A program made the position numbers and the translations under genes. Of a stretch of 64,000 nucleotides of DNA, positions 16,317 through 24,112 are shown in pieces. The notes under the pieces were generated by a model that did no database searches, had not been told where the DNA came from, and saw only the letters and a program-made list of their open reading frames with translations. Source of the stretch: Ferranicluibacter quercicola (lineage in GTDB: Bacteria > Pseudomonadota > Alphaproteobacteria > Rhizobiales > Rhizobiaceae). The stretch spans positions 1-64,000 of the forward strand of contig NZ_JAJOZR010000005.1 in NCBI RefSeq assembly GCF_021168455.1. The letters are read 5' to 3'. Position 1 is the first letter of the stretch; each line of letters starts with the position of its first letter.

Positions 16317-17555
16317 ATGTACGAATACGCCATCGTGTGGGAATGGCTGGCCTTCGCCGTGCGCTGGCTGCATGTGATCACCGCGATCGCCTGGATCGGA
16401 TCCTCCTTCTATTTCATCGCGCTCGATCTCGGGCTGGTCAAGCGCCCGCATCTTCCCGCCGGAGCCTACGGCGAGGAATGGCAGGTCCATGGCGGCGGGT
16501 TCTACCATATCCAGAAATACCTGGTCGCTCCGGCCATGATGCCGGAGCATCTGACCTGGTTCAAATGGGAGGCCTACACCACCTGGCTGTCCGGCTTCGT
16601 GCTGCTCTGTCTGGTCTATTATGGTGGCGCCGACCTGTTTCTCGTCGATCGCCATGTGCTCGACATCTCCTCGACCACGGCGATCCTCCTGTCGCTCGCC
16701 TCGCTCGGGATCGGCTGGCTCTTCTATGATCTGCTCTGCAAGTCGCCGCTCGGCAAGAACACCTGGACGCTGATGGGCCTGCTCTATGTGGCGCTGGTCA
16801 CCATGGCCTGGGGCTACACGCAGATCTTCACCGGCCGTGCCGCCTTCCTGCATCTCGGCGCCTTCACGGCGACGATCATGTCGGCCAACGTCTTCTTCAT
16901 CATCATGCCCAACCAGCGCATCGTGGTGGCGGACCTGATCGCCAGGCGCACGCCCGACCCGAAATACGGCGCGATCGCCAAGCAGCGCTCGCTGCACAAC
17001 AACTACCTGACGCTGCCCGTCATCTTCTTCATGCTGTCGAACCATTATCCGCTGGCCTTCGCCACGGCCTATAGCTGGATCATCGCGGCGCTGGTGTTCC
17101 TCATGGGCGTAACGATCCGCCACTGGTTCAACACCACCCACGCCCGCAAGGGCCGCCCGACCTGGACGTGGCTCGTCACCGTCCTTCTCTTCATCCTCAT
17201 CATGTGGCTCTCGACGGCACCGAAGCTGCCGGGCACGGCGGCCGAGACCGCCGCCGTCTCCCCGGCCTTCGCCCGCTTTGCCGAAAACGCGCATTTCCCC
17301 GCGGTACGCGATACGGTTTCCACCCGCTGCTCCATGTGTCACGCGGCCGAGCCGGTCTATGAAGGCCTCGTGCGGCCACCGAAAGGCGTGATGCTGGAGA
17401 ATGACGGCGAGATCGCCGCCCATGCCCGCGAGATCTACTTCCAGGCCGGCCGCAGCCACGCCATGCCGCCCGGCAACCTCACCGACATGACGGCCGACGA
17501 ACGCGCGCTGATCGCCGCCTGGTTCGAAAGCGCCGCGGGAACCGCCACACAATGA
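16317..17555 (+). CDS. puuD: Membrane urate hydroxylase with cytochrome c domain
   Basis: PuuD oxidises urate to 5-hydroxyisourate at the inner membrane and passes electrons to its C-terminal cytochrome. The 412-residue protein has eight or nine membrane helices (opening VWEWLAFAVRWLHVITAIAW, a conserved GSSFYFIALD) and a heme-binding CSMCH near residue 338, with a distal methionine in HAMPPGN. It takes the place of soluble uricase and avoids hydrogen peroxide. A GGGGACAGGA ribosome-binding site precedes the ATG. The stop overlaps the guaD start (ATGA), so urate and guanine catabolism are translationally coupled. Confidence 0.95.
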   Translation: MYEYAIVWEWLAFAVRWLHVITAIAWIGSSFYFIALDLGLVKRPHLPAGAYGEEWQVHGGGFYHIQKYLVAPAMMPEHLTWFKWEAYTTWLSGFVLLCLVYYGGADLFLVDRHVLDISSTTAILLSLASLGIGWLFYDLLCKSPLGKNTWTLMGLLYVALVTMAWGYTQIFTGRAAFLHLGAFTATIMSANVFFIIMPNQRIVVADLIARRTPDPKYGAIAKQRSLHNNYLTLPVIFFMLSNHYPLAFATAYSWIIAALVFLMGVTIRHWFNTTHARKGRPTWTWLVTVLLFILIMWLSTAPKLPGTAAETAAVSPAFARFAENAHFPAVRDTVSTRCSMCHAAEPVYEGLVRPPKGVMLENDGEIAAHAREIYFQAGRSHAMPPGNLTDMTADERALIAAWFESAAGTATQ

Positions 17556-18862
17556 CATCGATGCTTCTTCGCGGCCGCACGCTCACCTTCCGCCGCCGCC
17601 CCCTGTCGATGGACGACGCCGAAGCCTATGCCTACGAGACCGATGGCGCCCTTCTCCTGCGCGACGGCCTGATCGTCGCCAGCGGGCCCTATGATACGGT
17701 CCGCGCGCAGGCGCCGGCAGATGCCATCGAGATCGACCACCGGCCGCACCTCATCCTGCCGGGCTTCATCGATACCCATGTGCATTTTCCGCAGATGCAG
17801 GTCATCGGCTCCTACGCTGCCAATCTGCTGGAATGGCTGAACACGTACACGTTTCCGGAGGAGTGCCGCTTCGTGGAGACGGCGCATGCCGAGCGCATCG
17901 CCGTGCATTTTTTCGACGAGATGATCCGCCACGGCACGACGACGGCGGTCGCCTATTGCTCCGTGCACAAGACCTCGGCCGATGCCTTTTTCGCCGAAGC
18001 CATGAGGCGCGACATGCGCATGGTCGCCGGCAAGGTGATGATGGACCGCAACGCGCCGCAGGGGCTGCTCGACACGCCCGAGATGGGCTACGACGAAACG
18101 CGCGCGGTCATCGAACAGTGGCACGGCAAGGGCCGCAACCACGTCGCCATCACCCCCCGCTTCGCGATCACCTCGACGCCGGAACAGATGTCGGCCGCGC
18201 AGGCGGTCGCCGCCGAATTTCCCGACCTGCACATCCAGACCCACCTGTCGGAAAATCGCGACGAGATCGACTACACCCTCTCGCTCTACCCCGACGCCGC
18301 CGACTATACCGACGTCTATGCACATTATGGCCTGATGGGCCGCAAATCCCTGTTCGGCCACGCCATCCATCTGTCGGAGCGCGAGCAGGATGCCATGAGC
18401 GAGACGGGCTCGATCGCCGTCCACTGCCCCACGTCCAACCTCTTCCTCGGCTCCGGCCTGTTTCCGCTGAAGGCGCTGACGCGGCGGGAAAAGCCGGTCC
18501 GCATCTCGGTCGCCTCCGATATCGGCGGCGGATCGAGCTATTCCATGCTGCGCACCATGGACGAGGCCTACAAGATCCAGCAATTGCTGGGCGAGCGGCT
18601 CAATCCGTTCGACAGCTATTACTACCTGACGCTCGGCAATGCCGAGGCTTTGTCCCTGTCGGAGCGCATCGGCACGCTGGAGCCGGGAAGCGACGCGGAC
18701 CTCATTGTGCTGGACATGGCGGCAACGCCGGCCATGGCGCTGAAAGCGGAGGTCGTCACCTCCCTCTCCGACGAGCTTTTCCTGCTGCAGACCATGGGCG
18801 ACGACCGCGCCGTGGTGGAAACCTATGTCGCCGGACGCGCGGCCAAGACCACATTGGCATAA
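17552..18862 (+). CDS. guaD: Guanine deaminase
   Basis: Converts guanine to xanthine and ammonia, feeding xanthine dehydrogenase. The 436-residue amidohydrolase shows the metal ligands in FIDTHVHFPQ, the histidines in IQTHLSENRDE and GHAIHLSERE, and the aspartate in VASDIGGGSSYSM. The family motif NLLEWLNTYTFPEE is present. Its start overlaps the puuD stop. A perfect palindrome begins in its stop codon. Length and motifs are those of bacterial GuaD. Confidence 0.95.
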   Translation: MTSMLLRGRTLTFRRRPLSMDDAEAYAYETDGALLLRDGLIVASGPYDTVRAQAPADAIEIDHRPHLILPGFIDTHVHFPQMQVIGSYAANLLEWLNTYTFPEECRFVETAHAERIAVHFFDEMIRHGTTTAVAYCSVHKTSADAFFAEAMRRDMRMVAGKVMMDRNAPQGLLDTPEMGYDETRAVIEQWHGKGRNHVAITPRFAITSTPEQMSAAQAVAAEFPDLHIQTHLSENRDEIDYTLSLYPDAADYTDVYAHYGLMGRKSLFGHAIHLSEREQDAMSETGSIAVHCPTSNLFLGSGLFPLKALTRREKPVRISVASDIGGGSSYSMLRTMDEAYKIQQLLGERLNPFDSYYYLTLGNAEALSLSERIGTLEPGSDADLIVLDMAATPAMALKAEVVTSLSDELFLLQTMGDDRAVVETYVAGRAAKTTLA

Positions 18863-18885
18863 CTGGTCAATTTTATTGACCAGTT
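18861..18885. promoter_or_regulatory. Perfect 25-base palindrome upstream of lldD
   Basis: AACTGGTCAA (18861-18870) and TTGACCAGTT (18876-18885) are exact reverse complements around TTTTA. The half-site TGGTCAA with mirror TTGACCA is of the TGGTC...GACCA kind bound by FadR/LldR-type GntR regulators. It begins inside the guaD stop codon and lies about 70 bases upstream of lldD. With no T-run on the plus strand it is a better operator than terminator. Confidence 0.6.
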
Positions 18886-18956
18886 GCTCCGCGAGCGCTT
18901 AACGCCCGGCATCCGGCATGCTAGGAGAAGCACGAAACCCACTGCGGAGCCTGACC

Positions 18957-20090
18957 ATGCCGTCCCTCGACATCAGCGACCTCAAAGCTCTGGCCAAGCG
19001 CCGCGTGCCGAAGATGTTCTTCGATTACGCCGATAGCGGCGCCTGGACGGAGGGCACCTATCGCGCCAACGAGGCGGATTACCACAAGATCAAACTGCGC
19101 CAGCGGGTGCTGGTGGATATGACCAACCGGTCGCTCGCAACCACGATGATCGGCCAGAAGGTCTCGATGCCCGTCGCCCTCTCCCCCACAGGGCTGACCG
19201 GCATGCAGCATGCTGATGGCGAGATGCTGGCAGCGCAGGCGGCGGAAGAGTTCGGGGTGCCGTTCACGCTGTCCACCATGAGCATCTGCTCCATAGAGGA
19301 CGTCGCCTCCGTCACGACCAGGCCGTTCTGGTTCCAGCTCTATGTGATGAAGGACCGCGATTTCGTCCGCAACCTGATCGAGCGCGCCAAGGCTGCGAAA
19401 TGCTCGGCGCTGGTGCTGACGCTCGACCTGCAGATCCTCGGGCAGCGTCACAAGGACCTGCGCAACGGCCTTTCCGCGCCGCCGAAGTTTACGCCCAAGC
19501 ACATCTGGCAGATGGCGACGCGGCCCGGCTGGTGCCTGAAGATGATGCAGACCCAGCGGCGCGGCTTCGGCAACATCGTCGGCCACGCCAAGAACGTTTC
19601 GGATCTCTCCTCCCTGTCCGCCTGGACCGCCGAGCAGTTCGACCCGAAACTCTCCTGGGACGACGTCGCCTGGATCAAGAATCTCTGGGGTGGCCCGCTG
19701 ATCCTGAAAGGCATTCTCGATCCCGAGGATGCCCGCATGGCGGCGAGAACCGGCGCGGATGCGATCATCGTCTCCAACCATGGCGGACGCCAGCTGGACG
19801 GTGCGGCGTCCTCGATTTCGATGCTGCCCCGCATCGTCGATGCGGTCGGCGGCGAGATCGAGATCCATATCGATGGCGGCATCCGCTCCGGCCAGGACAT
19901 CCTGAAGGCTGTCGCGCTTGGCGCGCGCGGCACCTATATCGGCCGCCCGTTCCTCTATGGCCTCGGCGCAGGCGGCAAGCCCGGCGTGCGTCTCGCGCTC
20001 GACATTCTGCGCAAGGAACTCGACATCACCATGGCGCTGTGCGGCAAGCGCGATATCCTCGACGTCGACAGGAGCATCCTCGACATCTGA
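18957..20090 (+). CDS. lldD: FMN-dependent alpha-hydroxy acid (L-lactate) dehydrogenase
   Basis: The 377-residue enzyme belongs to the glycolate oxidase/lactate dehydrogenase family and oxidises L-lactate or a related 2-hydroxy acid to the 2-oxo acid, passing electrons through FMN to the respiratory chain. Visible are MFFDYADSGAWTEGTYRAN, SPTGLTGMQHADGE, the catalytic histidine region IVSNHGGRQLDG, and the FMN phosphate-binding IHIDGGIRSGQDI and GARGTYIGRPFLYGL. The start MPSLDISDL has a GGAG site; a start 13 codons upstream is less likely. It lies between purine genes with a likely operator of its own, so it is probably regulated separately. Confidence 0.88.
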   Translation: MPSLDISDLKALAKRRVPKMFFDYADSGAWTEGTYRANEADYHKIKLRQRVLVDMTNRSLATTMIGQKVSMPVALSPTGLTGMQHADGEMLAAQAAEEFGVPFTLSTMSICSIEDVASVTTRPFWFQLYVMKDRDFVRNLIERAKAAKCSALVLTLDLQILGQRHKDLRNGLSAPPKFTPKHIWQMATRPGWCLKMMQTQRRGFGNIVGHAKNVSDLSSLSAWTAEQFDPKLSWDDVAWIKNLWGGPLILKGILDPEDARMAARTGADAIIVSNHGGRQLDGAASSISMLPRIVDAVGGEIEIHIDGGIRSGQDILKAVALGARGTYIGRPFLYGLGAGGKPGVRLALDILRKELDITMALCGKRDILDVDRSILDI

Positions 20091-20096
20091 CGCCGG

Positions 20097-20459
20097 TCAG
20101 CTGCCCCGGTAGGTGGAATAGCTGTAGGGCGAGAGCAGCAGCGGCACGTGATAATGTGCCGCCGGGTCGGCAATGCCGAAGCGCAGGGGGATGATATCGA
20201 GGAAGGGCGGATCGGAAAGCGCCGTGCCGCTCGCCTTGAGATAATCGCCGGCATGAAAGACGAGTTCATAGGTCCCGCGCACGACCGCATCGCCTTCCAG
20301 AAGCGGGGCGTCGACCCGTCCATCGCTATTCGTCGCCACGATCTTCAGAAGCGTGCGCGTCTCGCCCTCGATGTGGAAGAGCGCGATCTGCAGGCCGGCT
20401 GCAGGCCGGCCGAGCGCGGCGTCGAGAACATGGGTTGTCAGGCGGCCGGTGGCGATCAT
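20097..20459 (-). CDS. uraH: 5-Hydroxyisourate hydrolase (transthyretin-like)
   Basis: Hydrolyses 5-hydroxyisourate, the product of PuuD, to OHCU. The 120-residue protein has the N-terminal LTTHVLDAALGRPAAGL, the central arginine region and the diagnostic C-terminal tetrapeptide YRGS. A GAGAGG ribosome-binding site precedes the ATG at 20457-20459. It is the last gene of the minus-strand group puuE-uraD-allA-uraH, 82 bases after allA, and converges on lldD with only six bases between stops and no visible terminator. Confidence 0.95.
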   Translation of the reverse strand: MIATGRLTTHVLDAALGRPAAGLQIALFHIEGETRTLLKIVATNSDGRVDAPLLEGDAVVRGTYELVFHAGDYLKASGTALSDPPFLDIIPLRFGIADPAAHYHVPLLLSPYSYSTYRGS

Positions 20460-20541
20460 GCTAACCTCTCTCAGGAGACCCGATCGGCCGGATGCCGACG
20501 GGAGGGGTGGAACGCGTCTCGGAATGAACGAGCGGGAAAAC

Positions 20542-21048
20542 TCAAGACAGCGATGATGCTGCGATCGTGAACGGCGTCTCGAAGAAAACCTCCTCCAGAT
20601 TGGGCTCTCGGCCCTCGCGATCGACCACGAGAAAGTCGCTGACGGCACCGACGGCGACGAGCGGATGGTGCCAGACGTTGCGGCCGTAATGCACGCCCTG
20701 ACGACCCGAGCAGGCAAACACCCGCGGACGGCCGGGCCGCCCATCCTCGTCGTCCGCGACGACGGCCAGCCACGACCGGTTGTCGAGCGGAACGAAGCTT
20801 TGCGAACCCCAGGGGTGCCGCTCCATCATGTCGATCGTGTAGGGAAAGAGTCGCGGCTGTCCGCGAAAGATGCTGATGACGACGCGCGCATCCTCGCCGG
20901 CGGCGTCCGCTTTGCCGAGCGCATGAAACCGTTCCGTCGTGCCGCCATTGATCAGCCGCATCGTCGCGGGGTCGGCCTCGATGACGCTGCCGAACGGCGC
21001 GAAGGCCGCAGCCGTCAGGGGTTCGATCGGAAGAACCAGCCCGCTCAT
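20542..21048 (-). CDS. allA: Ureidoglycolate lyase
   Basis: Splits ureidoglycolate to glyoxylate and urea, late in allantoin breakdown. The 168-residue product has the AllA cupin-like motifs FAPFGSVIEAD, INGGTTERFHAL, FRGQPRLFPYTIDMMERHPWGSQ and GVHYGRNVWHHPL. The start overlaps the uraD stop by four bases (ATGA). The gene producing allantoate amidohydrolase, the step before it, is not in the window. Confidence 0.94.
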   Translation of the reverse strand: MSGLVLPIEPLTAAAFAPFGSVIEADPATMRLINGGTTERFHALGKADAAGEDARVVISIFRGQPRLFPYTIDMMERHPWGSQSFVPLDNRSWLAVVADDEDGRPGRPRVFACSGRQGVHYGRNVWHHPLVAVGAVSDFLVVDREGREPNLEEVFFETPFTIAASSLS

Positions 21049-21563
21049 GCCGCCGTTCCGGGAAAGAGAGCGTCCAGCCGCAGCCGCGCGATCGTCTCAA
21101 CCTCGGCGGTGGCCGTTGCGAATTCCTCGTCCGGCGTGTTGTCCAGACGCGCCTGGAATGCCGCGAGAATATCGTCCTTCGTCTTGCCGCGCACGGCGAT
21201 GATGAAGGGAAAGCCGAACTTGTCGGTATAGATCGCATTGCAGGTGGTGAAGAGCGCGTGCTCGTCCGGCGTCAGGCGGTCGAGACCGGCCGAGGCCTGC
21301 TCCGCCTTGCTGTCGGCGGTCAGCCCACCGGCAATCGCCAGACGGCCGGCCAGATCGGGATGCGCCCGCAAGACCTGCAGCCGCTTCTCAGTCGAGGCGG
21401 CGCGAAAGGCCTGCACCATCGCCGCATGCACGGTCGCGGCCGTCGGCGGCCCGTCCGGCAGCCATTCCAGCGCCTCTTCGGCGACCCATGGCGAATGCTC
21501 GAAGATGCCTCCGAACTGGCCGACGAAGGCCTGTCCCTCGGCACTGTCCCTGACGATGTTCAT
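21045..21563 (-). CDS. uraD: OHCU decarboxylase
   Basis: Decarboxylates 2-oxo-4-hydroxy-4-carboxy-5-ureidoimidazoline to S-allantoin, completing urate breakdown started by PuuD and UraH. The 172-residue helical protein carries the family motifs GGIFEHSPWVAEEA (substrate-binding histidine), LRAHPDLAGR, EQASAGLDRL and FGFPFIIAVRGK. The start MNIVRDSAEGQ overlaps the puuE stop by four bases; a start 22 codons upstream would lie inside puuE. Confidence 0.94.
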   Translation of the reverse strand: MNIVRDSAEGQAFVGQFGGIFEHSPWVAEEALEWLPDGPPTAATVHAAMVQAFRAASTEKRLQVLRAHPDLAGRLAIAGGLTADSKAEQASAGLDRLTPDEHALFTTCNAIYTDKFGFPFIIAVRGKTKDDILAAFQARLDNTPDEEFATATAEVETIARLRLDALFPGTAA

Positions 21564-22492
21564 AGGCCGGCCTCCGGCTTGTGATGCGCATGCCAGTGAT
21601 GGGCGATATCGATCCGCTTGGCGATCCAAACCTTGTCCTTGGACAGCACGTAATCGACGAAGCGGGCCAGCGCCGCGGCACGCCCCGGCCGCCCGACGAG
21701 ACGGCAGTGAAGGCCGATGTTCATCATCTTCGGGCTCCCCTCGGCACCTTCTTCATAGAGCACATCGAACGTGTCCTTAAGATAGGTGAAAAACTGGTCG
21801 CCGGAATTGAATCCCTGCGGCGTGGCAAACCGCATGTCGTTGGCATCGAGCGTATAGGGAATGATCAGATGCGGCGTTTCCGGCGTCTTGCCCGGCACCC
21901 AATGGGGCAGTTCGTCGGCATAGCTGTCGGAGGAATAGAGAAAGCCGCCCTCCTCGATGACCAGCTTCAGCGTGTTGTCGGAAGGCTTGCCCTGATAGAG
22001 CCCGAGGGGGTGCGAACCGGTGAGTTCGGTGTGCAGCCGCACCGCGTCGGCGATGTGGCGCCGCTCCTCCTCCTCGGTGAAGTCCTTGTATTCGAGCCAG
22101 CGATAGCCGTGGCTGGCGATCTCCCAACCGGCCTCCTTCATGGCGGCGACGGCATCCGGGTTGCGCGCCATCGCCAGCGTCACGCCATAGACCGTCACCG
22201 GCACGTTGCGGCTGGTAAAGAGGCGCCACAGCCGCCAGAAGCCGGCGCGCGAACCGTATTCGTAGATCGATTCCATGTTGAGATTGCGCTGTCCCGGCCA
22301 GGGCTGGGCACCGACGATTTCCGACAGCAGCGATTCGGAGGCCTTCTCGCCATCCATGATCGTGCTCTCGCCGCCTTCTTCATAGTTGACGACGAACTGA
22401 ACGGCGATCCGGGCCTCGCCGGGCCAGTGAACCTCCGGCAGGTGGCGGCCGTAGCCGACGAGATCGCGCGGTGTCGAAAAATCCATGGTCAC
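21560..22492 (-). CDS. puuE: Allantoinase PuuE (polysaccharide-deacetylase-like)
   Basis: Opens the allantoin ring to allantoate without the metal centre of AllB-type enzymes. The 310-residue product matches PuuE: STPRDLVGYGRHLPEVHWPGEARIAVQFV-type opening, NYEEGGE, ESIYEYGSRAGFWRL, WEIASHGYRW and the C-terminal RIDIAHHW. Two closely spaced starts exist (22492 and two codons downstream); the longer is shown. It is the first gene of the overlapping puuE-uraD-allA run, so the three later steps of urate catabolism are coupled. Confidence 0.93.
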   Translation of the reverse strand: MTMDFSTPRDLVGYGRHLPEVHWPGEARIAVQFVVNYEEGGESTIMDGEKASESLLSEIVGAQPWPGQRNLNMESIYEYGSRAGFWRLWRLFTSRNVPVTVYGVTLAMARNPDAVAAMKEAGWEIASHGYRWLEYKDFTEEEERRHIADAVRLHTELTGSHPLGLYQGKPSDNTLKLVIEEGGFLYSSDSYADELPHWVPGKTPETPHLIIPYTLDANDMRFATPQGFNSGDQFFTYLKDTFDVLYEEGAEGSPKMMNIGLHCRLVGRPGRAAALARFVDYVLSKDKVWIAKRIDIAHHWHAHHKPEAGL

Positions 22493-22643
22493 CCCTCATG
22501 TGTCGCCCGAACGGTAGCATCCGAAGCGGGAAAGTCGAGGCATAAAGATCGATATCGACAGCCGAAATCGGCGGCGTCTTCACCGCTCCCGCAGCGGCCG
22601 GATGCGGCGTTCCGAGAGCCGGAGGCCGAGCGGCGGACCGCCA

Positions 22644-22699
22644 GGGCCAGTCGTCAGACGCCGGTCGTCAGGCGCTGATGGTCAGGCGCTGGTCGTCAG
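22644..22699. repeat. Four-copy 14-base tandem repeat across the DUF1045 stop codon
   Basis: Read on the minus strand, four consecutive imperfect copies of CTGACGACCAGCGC occupy 22699 back to 22644. The stop codon of the DUF1045 gene (22682-22684) lies in the second copy. Because 14 is not a multiple of three, gain or loss of a unit would shift the frame and change the C-terminus. Confidence 0.8.
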
Positions 22700-23488
22700 C
22701 CGCCGCATGGCCTGCGCCATCTGCACCTCCCGTGCCGGCGTCGCTGCCGAGGCGGTGGGATCGGAGGCCGCCGCGAAGCGCGCCGTTGGCTTGTGCGCCG
22801 AAATCTTGCCGAGAGGGTGCTGGGAATGCACGCGCAGCGGCGCCCCTGCCCCCGGCTCGATGAACAGCGCAAGGCTTGCGACCTTCACCGGCTGCGCAAG
22901 CAGGGGCTCGAACTGCGTGCGCAGCGGCCCCTCCATCTTCGCGCGCATGGCGGCCGTCATGGGGCCGGTCAGCATCATGTGGAACCGGAACTCCTCCATG
23001 ACGAACGGGTCTCCCCAGCGGTGCAGGTTCGAAAACTGGGTCGCCGTCAGCTTGTCGGCATCCAGCCGCTCGATATCCCGCTCGCTTAGGGGGGCTCGGA
23101 ATTCGTCAAACGTCTGGACGACCCGCGCCGCCAGATGCGTCATCGGCTCGCACGGGACGCGCGGGCTGAGCCCGAAGGCGCTGCCGAGCCAGGAGACCTC
23201 GAGATCCGGGATCTCGAACGGGGCGATCTCGCCGGCAAATCGCATCATGGCTTTCAGAAGCGCCGATTCCGTCCGCTCCGCAGCGAGGGGAAACGGCGCC
23301 TTGATCGACCCGTGAAAGCCGTAGCGTCGCGGAACGGCCGTATAGAAAGCCATGTCCTGCGCGCTGCAGCCTGCGACCGACAGTTGTTCGCACAGGTCAC
23401 CGGAATAGACATTTCGCCCCAGCCATTCGGCTGCGGCAACGGAGAGCGGGTCATGGATGGGCGGGGTGAAGCAGATGGCGTAGCGCAT
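22682..23488 (-). CDS. DUF1045 family protein (2H phosphoesterase-like)
   Basis: The 268-residue protein matches DUF1045 (phosphonate metabolism protein family), with MRYAICFTPP at the start, RRYGFHGSIKAPF near residue 55 and RFHMMLTGP near 170. The two H-x-S/T-like motifs (HGSIKAP and HMMLTG) are the signature of 2H phosphodiesterases, which act on cyclic or linear phosphodiester bonds. In many bacteria the gene is near phn phosphonate genes, but none are visible here. The C-terminal tail is low-complexity and ends within a 14-base tandem repeat. The true substrate is unknown. Confidence 0.82.
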   Translation of the reverse strand: MRYAICFTPPIHDPLSVAAAEWLGRNVYSGDLCEQLSVAGCSAQDMAFYTAVPRRYGFHGSIKAPFPLAAERTESALLKAMMRFAGEIAPFEIPDLEVSWLGSAFGLSPRVPCEPMTHLAARVVQTFDEFRAPLSERDIERLDADKLTATQFSNLHRWGDPFVMEEFRFHMMLTGPMTAAMRAKMEGPLRTQFEPLLAQPVKVASLALFIEPGAGAPLRVHSQHPLGKISAHKPTARFAAASDPTASAATPAREVQMAQAMRRLTTSA

Positions 23489-23628
23489 GGCAAACCTCGA
23501 TTTGCCCCCTGCGCTACGTGATTTGCATGACAGCCTGACGAAGACTGCGCCTCCTCGGCATCGAAAATTCGGAACCGGACCGACTTTCACACGTTTTACG
23601 GCCATCAAGCCAGAAGAGGAGAAGGACC

Positions 23629-24060
23629 GTGACCTATCACAACCCCAATCTGCACGGCGACCGCCCCAACGCTCAGGGTGAGGGCCAGAAACTTCAGGAT
23701 GCAAGCATCGTCGAGACCCAGGACCTCATCGCCAGCGACAAGGTGGAGGGAACGCGGGTTTACGGCGCGGACGGCAAGCGTATCGGGTCGATCGAGCGTC
23801 TGATCATCGGCAAGCGCAGCGGACAGGTCGCCTATGCAGTGCTTGGTTTCGGTGGCTTTCTCGGCATCGGCGAGGACCATTATCCGATCCCGTGGACGAA
23901 GCTCAGCTACGACGAGGAGCTTGGTGGCTACCGCACGGAACTGACGCGCGAACAGGTCGAGAAGGCCCCGAAATACCGCAGCGACGACGAGTACGACTGG
24001 AACCGGGAAAACGGCCGTCTGGTGTATGACTATTACGGCGTGCCGCCCTACTGGATGTAA
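23629..24060 (+). CDS. PRC-barrel domain protein
   Basis: The 143-residue protein starts at a GTG with a strong GAGGAGAAGG site. A single PRC-barrel domain (about residues 28-95; VEGTRVYGADGKRIGSIERLIIG and GQVAYAVLGFGGFLGIGEDHYPIPW) is followed by an acidic, tyrosine-rich tail ending in PPYWM. PRC-barrels bind partners in photosynthetic reaction centres and in RNA processing (RimM). Stand-alone members such as this are common in Rhizobiales, often stress-induced, with no defined role. A clear terminator follows at 24083-24112. Confidence 0.88.
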   Translation: MTYHNPNLHGDRPNAQGEGQKLQDASIVETQDLIASDKVEGTRVYGADGKRIGSIERLIIGKRSGQVAYAVLGFGGFLGIGEDHYPIPWTKLSYDEELGGYRTELTREQVEKAPKYRSDDEYDWNRENGRLVYDYYGVPPYWM

Positions 24061-24082
24061 GCGAGCGGACGAATGACGACGA

Positions 24083-24112
24083 GGGGCGCGCCACGAGGCT
24101 GCGCCCCTTTTT
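24083..24112 (+). terminator. Intrinsic terminator after the PRC-barrel gene
   Basis: GGGGCGC (24083-24089) and GCGCCCC (24101-24107) form a GC stem followed by TTTTT (24108-24112). It ends at the stop codon of the convergent oxidoreductase gene. Confidence 0.85.
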
